A stretch of DNA of 9,276 nt from positions 1 through 9,276 of the forward strand of contig JAGYOI010000036.1 of NCBI GenBank assembly GCA_018399395.1, read 5' to 3'. Each line of letters opens with the position of its first letter. Position 1 is the first letter of the stretch. The stretch is from Prolixibacteraceae bacterium. GTDB lineage: Bacteria > Bacteroidota > Bacteroidia > Bacteroidales > Prolixibacteraceae. A model generated the notes under the pieces. The model had not been told where the DNA came from. It worked only from the letters and a program-made list of their open reading frames with translations, and did no database searches. This document shows positions 1-6,907 of this stretch, piece by piece. The position numbers and the translations under genes are program-made.

Positions 1-987
1 AGAGAAATCAAATGGGGTATTATCGGTTGTGGTGATGTTACTGAAGTAAAAAGCGGTCCTGCTTTTAGTAAGGTCGCTCATTCTGAACTGATAGCCGTTA
101 TGCGCCGCGATGCTGAAAAAGCTGCCGATTATGCTGAACGCCACTCTGTTAAAAAATGGTTTTCCGAAGCACAAAAACTTATCGATGATCCTGAAGTAAA
201 TGCAATTTACGTGGCAACGCCACCATCGTCGCATGCTTTTTATGCTAAAATGGCTATTCAGGCAGGTAAGCCGGTTTATATCGAGAAACCCATGTGTCGT
301 ACCTATGTTGAATGTGTTGAGGTGAATGAGCTGGCAAAAAAGCATAATGTCCCGGTTTTTGTAGCTTATTACCGTAGAAAACTTCCAGGCTTTCAGAAAG
401 TGAAATCATTAATTGAACAAGGTGCCATTGGTGAGGTCCGCAGTGTATCAATACAGCTTTTTAAACATGCCAAGGAAGATGATTTGTCTTTATTGCCATG
501 GCGCGTTGACCCCTCAATCGCGGGTGGCGGGCATTTCTATGATTTGGCATCGCATCAATTGGATTATTTAGATTATGTATTGGGTCCGGTCAATGAAATT
601 TATTCAATTGTCGATAATCAAGGCGGATTATATCCGGCTGAAGATATTATTTCGGCCTCTTTTTCGTTTAAAAGTGGGGTAGTAGGTAATGGTAATTGGT
701 GTTTCAATTCTTCTGCAGTTAACGACAGGGATGTTATGGAAATAATTGGTACCCGGGGCAGGATTGAATTTTCATGCTTCGATTTTGTCCCTGTTAAACT
801 GATTACTGAGAATGGTATTCAAAGTTTTGAATATCAAAAACCGAAACATGTTCAGCAGTATATGATTGAGCACGTAGTAAAAGTATTGCGTAATGAAGAA
901 AAGGCTGTAAGTACTGGCGAAACAGCAGTACGGACCAACAAGGTAATGGAAGAAATTGTGAATCGATATTATAAAACAAAAAAATAA
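1..987 (+). CDS. Gfo/Idh/MocA-family NAD(P)-dependent oxidoreductase (5' end cut by window edge)
   Basis: The frame is open from the first base and gives 328 residues, so only the start codon and perhaps one or two residues are missing. The first internal ATG, at base 100, lies inside the Rossmann fold and is not the real start. Seen: a dinucleotide-binding motif GCGDVT at residues 9-14, the family signature EKP at 95-97 (lysine normally near the nicotinamide and substrate), a YYRR segment near 123, and a GGGHFYDLASHQLD stretch near 175-188. The last matches the conserved Asp/His active-site region at the start of the C-terminal domain. Members oxidise or reduce sugars, inositols, sugar acids or their derivatives in the cytoplasm; the substrate cannot be read from sequence. 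The stop is 13 bases before gnd, so the two genes are probably co-transcribed. A role in sugar-acid metabolism is inferred from context only. Confidence 0.9.
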   Translation, partial: REIKWGIIGCGDVTEVKSGPAFSKVAHSELIAVMRRDAEKAADYAERHSVKKWFSEAQKLIDDPEVNAIYVATPPSSHAFYAKMAIQAGKPVYIEKPMCRTYVECVEVNELAKKHNVPVFVAYYRRKLPGFQKVKSLIEQGAIGEVRSVSIQLFKHAKEDDLSLLPWRVDPSIAGGGHFYDLASHQLDYLDYVLGPVNEIYSIVDNQGGLYPAEDIISASFSFKSGVVGNGNWCFNSSAVNDRDVMEIIGTRGRIEFSCFDFVPVKLITENGIQSFEYQKPKHVQQYMIEHVVKVLRNEEKAVSTGETAVRTNKVMEEIVNRYYKTKK

Positions 988-993
988 AAGGAG
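988..993 (+). promoter_or_regulatory. Strong Shine-Dalgarno site of gnd
   Basis: AAGGAG lies 7 bases before the gnd ATG, immediately after the stop of the upstream oxidoreductase gene. It fixes the start at 1001. Such a canonical site stands out here because most other genes in the window have only A/T-rich leaders, as is common in Bacteroidota. Confidence 0.75.
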
Positions 994-1000
994 ATATATT

Positions 1001-2455
1001 ATGGCAAAAAAAGCAGATATTGGTCTGATTGGTTTAGCTGTTATGGGTGAAAACCTTGTGCTAAACATGGAAAGTAAAGGTTTTACCGTAGCGGTATATA
1101 ACCGTACTGTTGAAAAAGTTGATAAGTTTATTAACGGACGTGGAGCCGGTAAGAATTTCATCGGGGCACATTCAATTGAAGAGTTGTGTGCAAATCTTGA
1201 ACGTCCGCGTAAAGTAATGATGTTGGTTAAGGCCGGAAAACCGGTTGATGACTTTATCGAAAAAATTATACCTCACCTCGAAGAAGGCGATATCATTATC
1301 GATGGAGGTAATTCTCACTTCCCCGATACCATTCGTCGTACAAAATATGTTGAAAGTAAAGGACTATTGTACATCGGTACCGGCGTGTCAGGTGGCGAAG
1401 AAGGTGCACTGAAAGGCCCGTCGATGATGCCGGGTGGATCGAACGAAGCATGGCCGCATGTAAAAGATATTTTTCAGGCTGTTGCAGCCAAGGTAGAGGA
1501 TGGAAGCCCTTGTTGTGACTGGGTAGGCGAAGACGGTGCCGGCCACTTTGTGAAAATGGTGCACAATGGTATTGAGTATGGCGATATGCAAATAATTACT
1601 GAAGCCTATCAGTTTATGCATGAGTTAATGGGATTGACTTATGATGAAATGCATGATGTTTTTACAAAATGGAACGAAGGAATTCTCGATTCATACCTTG
1701 TTGAAATTACCCGTGATATTTTAGGGTTCAAAGATGAAGATGGTGGGCCACTGGTTGAAAAGATACTGGATACTGCCGGCCAAAAAGGTACCGGTAAATG
1801 GACCGGAATTGCAGCACTTGATGTAGGTGCACCACTTACCCTGATTGGAGAGGCAGTGTTCTCACGCGTATTATCTTCACAAAAAGATTTACGTGTAAAA
1901 GCTTCAAAGGTATTAAATGGACCTGCAAAAGAATTTAAAGGAGATAAAGAACAATTTATCAATGACCTTGAAAATGCACTGTTGGGCGCAAAAATTGTGT
2001 CGTATGCACAAGGTTATAATTTAATGAGTGAAGCTGCAAAAGAATATAAATGGGATCTTAATTATGGTGGCATTGCATTGATGTGGCGAGGTGGTTGTAT
2101 TATTCGTTCGGTATTCCTTGGCGATATCAAGAAAGCATTTGATAATAATCAGCAATTGGAGAATCTGTTGTTGGATAGTTATTTCAAAGAAAAAATTGAA
2201 GCCGCGCAAGAAGGTTGGAGAAGGGTAGTACAGGCTGCTGTGGCAAATGGTATTCCTGTTCCGGCACTTTCTTCGGCGTTGTCATATTACGATGGTTTTA
2301 GAAGTGAACGACTGCCTGCAAACTTGTTACAGGCACAGCGTGACTATTTCGGAGCGCACACATACGAAAGGGTTGATAAGCCACGTGGCGAATTTTTCCA
2401 CACCAATTGGACCGGTCGTGGTGGCGATACTGCTTCATCAACTTATAATGCATAA
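1001..2455 (+). CDS. gnd: 6-phosphogluconate dehydrogenase, decarboxylating
   Basis: Oxidatively decarboxylates 6-phosphogluconate to ribulose 5-phosphate in the cytoplasm (oxidative pentose phosphate pathway). At 484 residues it has the usual length of the long, dimeric form. Seen: N-terminal nucleotide-binding motif GLAVMG at 11-16; NRT at 34-36, where the Arg and Thr suit the 2'-phosphate of NADP; the family signature around residues 127-146, including SGG at 130-132; catalytic lysine K185 in HFVKMVHNG, with H188, N189 and E192 matching known substrate or catalytic residues; and a C-terminal R447/H453 pair in RDYFGAH, which in characterised enzymes reaches into the partner subunit's active site. 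The C-terminal tail (TNWTGRGGDTASSTYNA) is typical. All key residues are present, so it should be active. It follows the Gfo/Idh/MocA gene by 13 bases, and a hairpin follows it. Confidence 0.97.
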   Translation: MAKKADIGLIGLAVMGENLVLNMESKGFTVAVYNRTVEKVDKFINGRGAGKNFIGAHSIEELCANLERPRKVMMLVKAGKPVDDFIEKIIPHLEEGDIIIDGGNSHFPDTIRRTKYVESKGLLYIGTGVSGGEEGALKGPSMMPGGSNEAWPHVKDIFQAVAAKVEDGSPCCDWVGEDGAGHFVKMVHNGIEYGDMQIITEAYQFMHELMGLTYDEMHDVFTKWNEGILDSYLVEITRDILGFKDEDGGPLVEKILDTAGQKGTGKWTGIAALDVGAPLTLIGEAVFSRVLSSQKDLRVKASKVLNGPAKEFKGDKEQFINDLENALLGAKIVSYAQGYNLMSEAAKEYKWDLNYGGIALMWRGGCIIRSVFLGDIKKAFDNNQQLENLLLDSYFKEKIEAAQEGWRRVVQAAVANGIPVPALSSALSYYDGFRSERLPANLLQAQRDYFGAHTYERVDKPRGEFFHTNWTGRGGDTASSTYNA

Positions 2456-2484
2456 TCAAAAAATTGTCCATTATTGGTTTTATA

Positions 2485-2517
2485 ATCCGGGGAGCTTTAT
2501 TAATTTGCTCCCTGGAT
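2485..2517 (+). other. Stem-loop between gnd and dctP without a T tract
   Basis: Bases 2485-2495 (ATCCGGGGAGC) pair with 2507-2517 (GCTCCCTGGAT): 11 base pairs including one G-T wobble, with an 11-base A/T loop. No T run follows; the next bases are gttgtaccta. It is therefore not a classical Rho-independent terminator. It could be a weak or partial terminator, or an mRNA processing or stabilising element separating gfo-gnd from dctPQM-uxaE. The gap (2456-2540) holds nothing else I can support. Confidence 0.6.
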
Positions 2518-2540
2518 GTTGTACCTAAAAACTTATTTTA

Positions 2541-3536
2541 ATGACTGCAAAAAATAAATATTTTTTTAATCTGATCTTTATCTCTGTGCTGGTATTCCTT
2601 ATTTCGGCATGTGGCATAAAAGATGAACCTACCGTTTTGAAATTAGGACATGGACTTGAGACCAGTCACCCCGTACATAAAGGTATGGTTGAAATGTCGA
2701 AGCAGCTTGATATTATATCTGAAGGGGAAATGGAACTGGAAATATATCCGAGTGGTCAGTTAGGTTCTGAGCAACAATGTGTTGAGCTTCTACAGATAGG
2801 CAGTTTGGCAATAACTAAAGTTTCGGCAGCTGTGCTTGAGAGTTTTACTAAAAACTTTCAGGTTTTGGGGCTCCCGTATATATTTCGATCAAAACAACAT
2901 TCTTTTAATGTGTTGGACGGAGATATCGGTAAGGAACTTCTATTAAGTGTTGAGCCTTATAATGTTCGTGGATTATGTTTTTACGATGCCGGCTCACGAA
3001 GCTTTTACACTATTGACCAACCCATTGAAACACCTGACGATTTGGATGGGCTTAAGCTAAGGGTAATGAAAAGCCAAACAGCCATGCAGCTTGTAAAGGC
3101 TATGGGAGGTTCGCCTACCCCAATTTCGTGGGGGGAGTTGTATACTGCCCTGCAAAGTGGAGTTGTAGACGGAGCCGAAAATAACCCACCGAGCTTTTAT
3201 ACATCACACCATTACGAAGTTTGTAATTACTATTCGCTTAATGAACATACCATGGTTCCTGACGTGCTTATTGTTAGTACAATTGTGTGGAACAGGTTAA
3301 CCGACCAGGAAAAGGAGTGGTTGCAGCAAGCTGCTAACGAATCGGTTCCGCGTCAGCGTGAGGTTTGGGCGCAATCCGAAGAAGAGTCTTTGAAGAAAGT
3401 AAAGGAGGCTGGTGTTAAAATTAATTATCCCGACAAAGAGCCTTTTGCCAAAAAAGTTGAACCTATGATTGAATCGTACCGTACGGAACCTGAATTATAT
3501 GATTTGATACAACGTATAAAAGCTGTGGAGGACTAA
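2541..3536 (+). CDS. dctP: TRAP transporter substrate-binding lipoprotein (DctP family)
   Basis: Captures an organic acid in the periplasm and delivers it to the DctQM permease. The protein has 331 residues, the usual family length. Residues 1-24 form a lipoprotein signal: positive MTAKNK start, hydrophobic segment from about 8, and lipobox LISAC with the lipidated cysteine at 24. The mature protein would thus be membrane-anchored. Seen: N-terminal strand LKLGHGLETSHPVHKG at 33-48; LKLRVMKS at 171-178, whose arginine R174 corresponds to the conserved residue that salt-bridges the ligand carboxylate; and GVVDGAENNPPSFY at 207-220, a DctP hallmark. The start is the ATG at 2541, with an A/T-rich leader and no Shine-Dalgarno site. 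It is the first gene of a dctP-dctQ-dctM-uxaE run. A hexuronate ligand is inferred from that context; other C4-C6 acids are not excluded. Confidence 0.93.
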   Translation: MTAKNKYFFNLIFISVLVFLISACGIKDEPTVLKLGHGLETSHPVHKGMVEMSKQLDIISEGEMELEIYPSGQLGSEQQCVELLQIGSLAITKVSAAVLESFTKNFQVLGLPYIFRSKQHSFNVLDGDIGKELLLSVEPYNVRGLCFYDAGSRSFYTIDQPIETPDDLDGLKLRVMKSQTAMQLVKAMGGSPTPISWGELYTALQSGVVDGAENNPPSFYTSHHYEVCNYYSLNEHTMVPDVLIVSTIVWNRLTDQEKEWLQQAANESVPRQREVWAQSEEESLKKVKEAGVKINYPDKEPFAKKVEPMIESYRTEPELYDLIQRIKAVED

Positions 3537-3539
3537 CTC

Positions 3540-4007
3540 ATGACAATAAGAGAACGAATTGATAAAGTATTGGAGATTACACTTGTACTACTTTTAAGTG
3601 TATTGGTAATTGATGTACTTTGGCAGGTAATAAGCCGATATTTATTTTCATCTCCCAGCTCATTTACCGATGAACTAGCCGGTTTTTTGTTGATATGGGT
3701 TGGTGTACTTGGAGCTGCTTATGTACATGGTAAACAGGAACACCTGGCTATCGATTTATTGTTGCAACGCTCAGATCCTGAACGACAAAGAGTGTTGATA
3801 ATTCTTATAAATGCACTAATCTTTTTATTTGCCATTATAGTAATGGTAATTGGCGGGGCATGGCTTGTTACTACACGTTTCCAGTTTGAAGTAATTTCTT
3901 CTGCCTTGCACTTACCATTGGGTTACGTGTATATTGTACTGCCAATAAGTGGATTGTTAATGTCTTATTATTCATTAGAGATTATTAGAAAAAACATTAA
4001 AAAATAA
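3540..4007 (+). CDS. dctQ: TRAP transporter small permease (DctQ family)
   Basis: Small membrane subunit that pairs with DctM and helps dock the binding protein. The length of 155 residues is typical. Four hydrophobic segments are visible at about 12-34, 44-63, 83-108 and 124-146. The first loop ends in SRYLFSSPSSFTDELAGFLLIW, matching the family pattern in which a conserved Arg and an E-L-A/S segment precede helix 2. The start lies only 3 bases after the dctP stop, and its ribosome-binding site GGAG (3527-3530) is inside the end of dctP, so translation is probably coupled. It is followed by dctM after 41 bases. Confidence 0.9.
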   Translation: MTIRERIDKVLEITLVLLLSVLVIDVLWQVISRYLFSSPSSFTDELAGFLLIWVGVLGAAYVHGKQEHLAIDLLLQRSDPERQRVLIILINALIFLFAIIVMVIGGAWLVTTRFQFEVISSALHLPLGYVYIVLPISGLLMSYYSLEIIRKNIKK

Positions 4008-4019
4008 TCGATTTATAAT

Positions 4020-4034
4020 ATCTGCACTGCAGAT
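4020..4034 (+). other. Short inverted repeat upstream of dctM
   Basis: ATCTGC, a 3-base spacer, then GCAGAT form a perfect 6-bp inverted repeat ending 14 bases before the dctM start. It is the only structured element in the 41-base dctQ-dctM gap. It may modulate the relative output of the two permease genes, or be chance. Confidence 0.35.
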
Positions 4035-4048
4035 TTAACCAAAAAAAT

Positions 4049-5509
4049 ATGGAATTTCTTGGAATTATAATATTAATCGTAAGCTTTGTTGTTTTGCTTG
4101 TATTGGGTGTTCCCATTGCTTTTAGTATTGGTATATCGGGCATATTAACAATGTTGGTAAGCATCGATACTCTTCCAGCTATTACAACATTTGCGCACCG
4201 GATGGCTACCGGCCTCGATAGTTTCACTTTATTGGCAATCCCGTTTTTTATATTGGCCGGTAATATCATGAACAGTGGGGGAATTGCTATGCGGCTTATT
4301 AATTTAGCACGTGTAGTGGTAGGTAAATGGCCAGCCGGCCTGGCATTTGTGAATGTATTTGCCAACATGTTGTTTGGGGCGATTTCCGGTTCTGCTGCAG
4401 CTTCGGCTTCAGCTATTGGAGCTATTATGAAAGGCGAGATGAAACGCGAGGGATATGACGAAAATTATAGCGCGGCCGTTAACATTACATCGGCTACTAC
4501 TGGTTTATCTATTCCGCCCAGTAATATACTTATTGTGTACTCGCTGGCCAGTGGAGGTGCTTCTATTACAGCATTGTTCCTTGCAGGTTATTTGCCGGGC
4601 ATCCTTACGGGGGTTTCGATAATGCTTATGGCAATGAGTATGATGATTTATAAGCAAAAGGGGGCAAGGGTAGTTGCAAAAACACTACTCAAAATATTTG
4701 TCATTACAGCGATAATAATATTTGCAGGTATTGGGCTTAAAAAGCTAAATGGCGTATCAACCATTTCATTTCAGTTGGTTGTGGCGGCAATAATTGGCGT
4801 AATATTGTTTTTGTTTGGACGAAAAGTTAAAAGAAGCCCGAAAGGTGCCAGGCGTGCTTTTAAAATATTGTGGGATGCTATTCCCAGTTTGTTGTTACTG
4901 ATAATTGTTATTGGAGGTATTGTTGCCGGATATTTTACTGCAACCGAGGCTTCTGCCATTGCTGTTTTGTATGCCTTTTTGCTGGCTCTTGCTTATAAAG
5001 AGGTTACAATTAAAGATATGCCGCGTATAATTTTAAATTCAATACGTACAACATCTATTGTATTGCTTCTGGTTGCTGCCAGTATTGGTTTGTCGTGGAT
5101 TATGGCATACGAAAATATTCCTCAAAACGTAAGTGAAGTATTGTTGGGGTTGAGTGATAGTAAGTTTGTTATCCTTCTTGTTATCAACTTAATATTGCTT
5201 GTTGTTGGTGTCTTTATGGACATGACTCCTGCCGTACTTATTTTTACACCAATATTCTTACCTATTGTAACCGAACTGGGATTAGACCCTGTTCATTTTG
5301 GTATCATTATGGTGCTTAACCTTAGTGTTGGTTTATGCACACCTCCTGTAGGTTCTGTTTTATTTATCGGTTGTAGTGTTGCCAATGTTCGAATAGAAAA
5401 GGTTATAAAACCGCTTATTCCTATGTTTATTGTAATGGTTGTTTCATTATTATTGGTAACCTATATACCTGAAATCAGTATGTGGTTCCCAAGTTTATTT
5501 GGAGTATAA
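4049..5509 (+). CDS. dctM: TRAP transporter large permease (DctM family), enlarged form
   Basis: Ion-coupled large membrane subunit that carries the substrate across the inner membrane. Family motifs in order: GVPIAFSIGISG at 20-31, AIPFFILAGNIMNSGG at 63-78, GSAAASASAIGAIM at 114-127, SIPPSN at 154-159, ATEASAIAVLYAF at 298-310, DMTPAVLIFTPIFLPI at 391-406, and NLSVGLCTPPVG at 424-435. These make it a complete, probably functional DctM. At 486 residues it is about 55-60 longer than the usual 425-430. The extra length sits between about 205 and 265, where two additional hydrophobic segments (about 212-230 and 238-257) and a basic stretch precede the second half. No Shine-Dalgarno site is visible; the leader is A-rich. 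The stop is 17 bases before the epimerase gene. Confidence 0.95.
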   Translation: MEFLGIIILIVSFVVLLVLGVPIAFSIGISGILTMLVSIDTLPAITTFAHRMATGLDSFTLLAIPFFILAGNIMNSGGIAMRLINLARVVVGKWPAGLAFVNVFANMLFGAISGSAAASASAIGAIMKGEMKREGYDENYSAAVNITSATTGLSIPPSNILIVYSLASGGASITALFLAGYLPGILTGVSIMLMAMSMMIYKQKGARVVAKTLLKIFVITAIIIFAGIGLKKLNGVSTISFQLVVAAIIGVILFLFGRKVKRSPKGARRAFKILWDAIPSLLLLIIVIGGIVAGYFTATEASAIAVLYAFLLALAYKEVTIKDMPRIILNSIRTTSIVLLLVAASIGLSWIMAYENIPQNVSEVLLGLSDSKFVILLVINLILLVVGVFMDMTPAVLIFTPIFLPIVTELGLDPVHFGIIMVLNLSVGLCTPPVGSVLFIGCSVANVRIEKVIKPLIPMFIVMVVSLLLVTYIPEISMWFPSLFGV

Positions 5510-5526
5510 CTTTTAAACTTTAAAAG
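5510..5526 (+). repeat. Perfect 17-base palindrome filling the dctM-uxaE gap
   Basis: CTTTTAAA, a single central C, then TTTAAAAG: 8-base arms with no mismatch. It runs from the base after the dctM stop to the base before the next ATG. As RNA it would make only a weak A/U stem that overlaps the ribosome-binding region; as DNA it has the two-fold symmetry of an operator. Function unknown, and chance in AT-rich sequence is possible. Confidence 0.5.
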
Positions 5527-6780
5527 ATGACGAAAAAAATAGGACAATATTCTTTTGGTGTAGGCGACCGTTTTGGTCATCAGGGAAAAGCACAACTAAA
5601 AGCTTTTATTGCAGCTAAAGAAGAATTGAATATTGATATAACACCAGTGTGGAACAAATCGTACCGTGAACATACAACCATTGGTACTCAACCAGACGAA
5701 GTGCGAAAAGAAGCTGATGCCGCCGTTAAAGCGTTAAACTGGCAGGGCGATTATTTTGTTGATGCCGATCATATCAACCTTAAAAATGTTGACTCATTTA
5801 TTGGGCCAAGTGATTTTTTCACCATTGATGTGGCTGATTTTATTGGTGAGGCTGCTCCGGCTGAAAAGATTGCAGCTTTTATTTCAAAGCATAAAAGTTA
5901 TCTTGGAGAATTAAATATTCCCGGTATCAATGAGTCTTTTACCATTACAGAAAAGTGGCTTGAATCGTTTGCATGTAATTATTTGAAAGCCATGGAAGAA
6001 GCTTCAAATGTTTATGAGTACCTGGTTAAGAAAAAAGGAAAAGGTAATTTTGTGCCCGAAGTTTCCTGCGACGAAACAGATACTCCCCAGTCACCGCTCG
6101 ATTTATTTTTTATCTTCAAGCTGTTGGCTGATCACGATGTGCCGGCTCAGACCATTGCACCACGTTTCTCCGGAAGGTTTAACAAAGGAGTTGATTACGT
6201 GGGTGATGTTGCACAATTTGAAAAAGAATTTGAGCAAGACCTGCTGGTTATAAAATATGCCGTAAAAGAATTTGGATTGCCTGATAACCTTAAACTCAGT
6301 GTACATTCGGGAAGTGATAAATTTGCCATTTATCCGGTTATTGGTAAACTAATCCGTAAACACGATACCGGCATTCATATTAAAACAGCCGGAACAACAT
6401 GGCTCGAAGAAATTGCAGGTCTTGCTCTTTCTGATGGTGATGGATTATCACTTGCCAAAGAAGTATATACTACAGCATACAACAAAATGGAAGAACTTAC
6501 TGCACCTTATGCGTCAGTCATTGATGTAAAAATGGAGAATCTTCCTAAGCCTGATGAAGTTCAAAAATGGAGTGGTAAGCAATTTGGCAATGCTTTAATT
6601 CATGACCAAAGTTGTGACGATTTTAATGCCGATTTTCGTCAGTTAATTCATGTTGGGTATAAAGTTGCCGCTCAAAAAGGAGAGTCGTACTATTTGGCAC
6701 TCGAAAAATTTGAGGCAAATATCGAAAAACAAGTTTTTGAAAACATATACGAACGACATGTTAAACGTCTTGGGTTTTAA
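5527..6780 (+). CDS. uxaE: Tagaturonate epimerase family protein (UxaE-like)
   Basis: Recognised as the UxaE family, described from Thermotoga, where the enzyme interconverts D-tagaturonate and D-fructuronate, joining the galacturonate and glucuronate routes. The protein has 417 residues, soluble and cytoplasmic, with no signal peptide or membrane segment. Seen: a characteristic N-terminus SFGVGDRFGH at 9-18; PVWNKSYREHTTIGT at 40-54; DADHINLKNV at 79-88; VPEVSCDETDTPQ at 176-188; APRFSGRF at 211-218; LSVHSGSDKF at 257-266; and IHIKTAGTTWLEE at 283-295. The acidic and histidine-rich motifs (D81/H82, E178, H260, H284) suit a metal-dependent sugar-acid epimerase with a barrel-like fold, but that assignment is inference. 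It is the last gene after dctPQM and is followed by a strong terminator, which supports uronate import and catabolism in one unit. The exact substrate is unproven. Confidence 0.8.
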   Translation: MTKKIGQYSFGVGDRFGHQGKAQLKAFIAAKEELNIDITPVWNKSYREHTTIGTQPDEVRKEADAAVKALNWQGDYFVDADHINLKNVDSFIGPSDFFTIDVADFIGEAAPAEKIAAFISKHKSYLGELNIPGINESFTITEKWLESFACNYLKAMEEASNVYEYLVKKKGKGNFVPEVSCDETDTPQSPLDLFFIFKLLADHDVPAQTIAPRFSGRFNKGVDYVGDVAQFEKEFEQDLLVIKYAVKEFGLPDNLKLSVHSGSDKFAIYPVIGKLIRKHDTGIHIKTAGTTWLEEIAGLALSDGDGLSLAKEVYTTAYNKMEELTAPYASVIDVKMENLPKPDEVQKWSGKQFGNALIHDQSCDDFNADFRQLIHVGYKVAAQKGESYYLALEKFEANIEKQVFENIYERHVKRLGF

Positions 6781-6806
6781 TACGTTATTATTGTAATTAT
6801 TTTATT

Positions 6807-6838
6807 AGGGACATCTTATTGTAGATTGTCCCTTTTTT
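6807..6838 (+). terminator. Rho-independent terminator after the epimerase gene
   Basis: AGGGACA (6807-6813) pairs with TGTCCCT (6827-6833). The stem extends by TCT/AGA across a one-base bulge around a 6-base loop, and a run of six T follows at once (6833-6838). It lies 26 bases after the stop and probably ends the dctPQM-uxaE transcript, separating it from the kinase gene. Confidence 0.9.
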
Positions 6839-6907
6839 ATTTGTTTATTTTCTTTGATAACGTGCCCGATTATTTTAAATTAACATGCGATAAAAAAAGC
6901 TGATTAT

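Noticed and set aside
772..1161. 129-codon reverse-strand open frame across the gfo/gnd junction
   Set aside because: It is antisense to two clearly recognised genes and covers their junction; the predicted protein shows no recognisable domain.
2500..2507. TTAATTTG as a -7 promoter element for dctP
   Set aside because: It misses the conserved A of TAnnTTTG, lies in the loop and arm of the hairpin, and has no good TTTG element 19-21 bases upstream.
2247..2528. 93-codon forward open frame overlapping the end of gnd
   Set aside because: It lies in another frame inside well-supported gnd coding sequence, has a low-complexity, unfamiliar protein and no ribosome-binding site; it is a shadow of gnd plus the hairpin region.
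3997..4368. 123-codon reverse-strand open frame antisense to the start of dctM
   Set aside because: The + strand here encodes conserved DctM motifs; the reverse product looks like antisense translation of membrane-helix codons.
6826..6856. Possible promoter for the kinase gene (TTG and TTTCTTTG)
   Set aside because: The -7 element has a mismatch at the conserved A and the -33 candidate lies within the terminator stem; too weak to call, so the kinase promoter remains unassigned.
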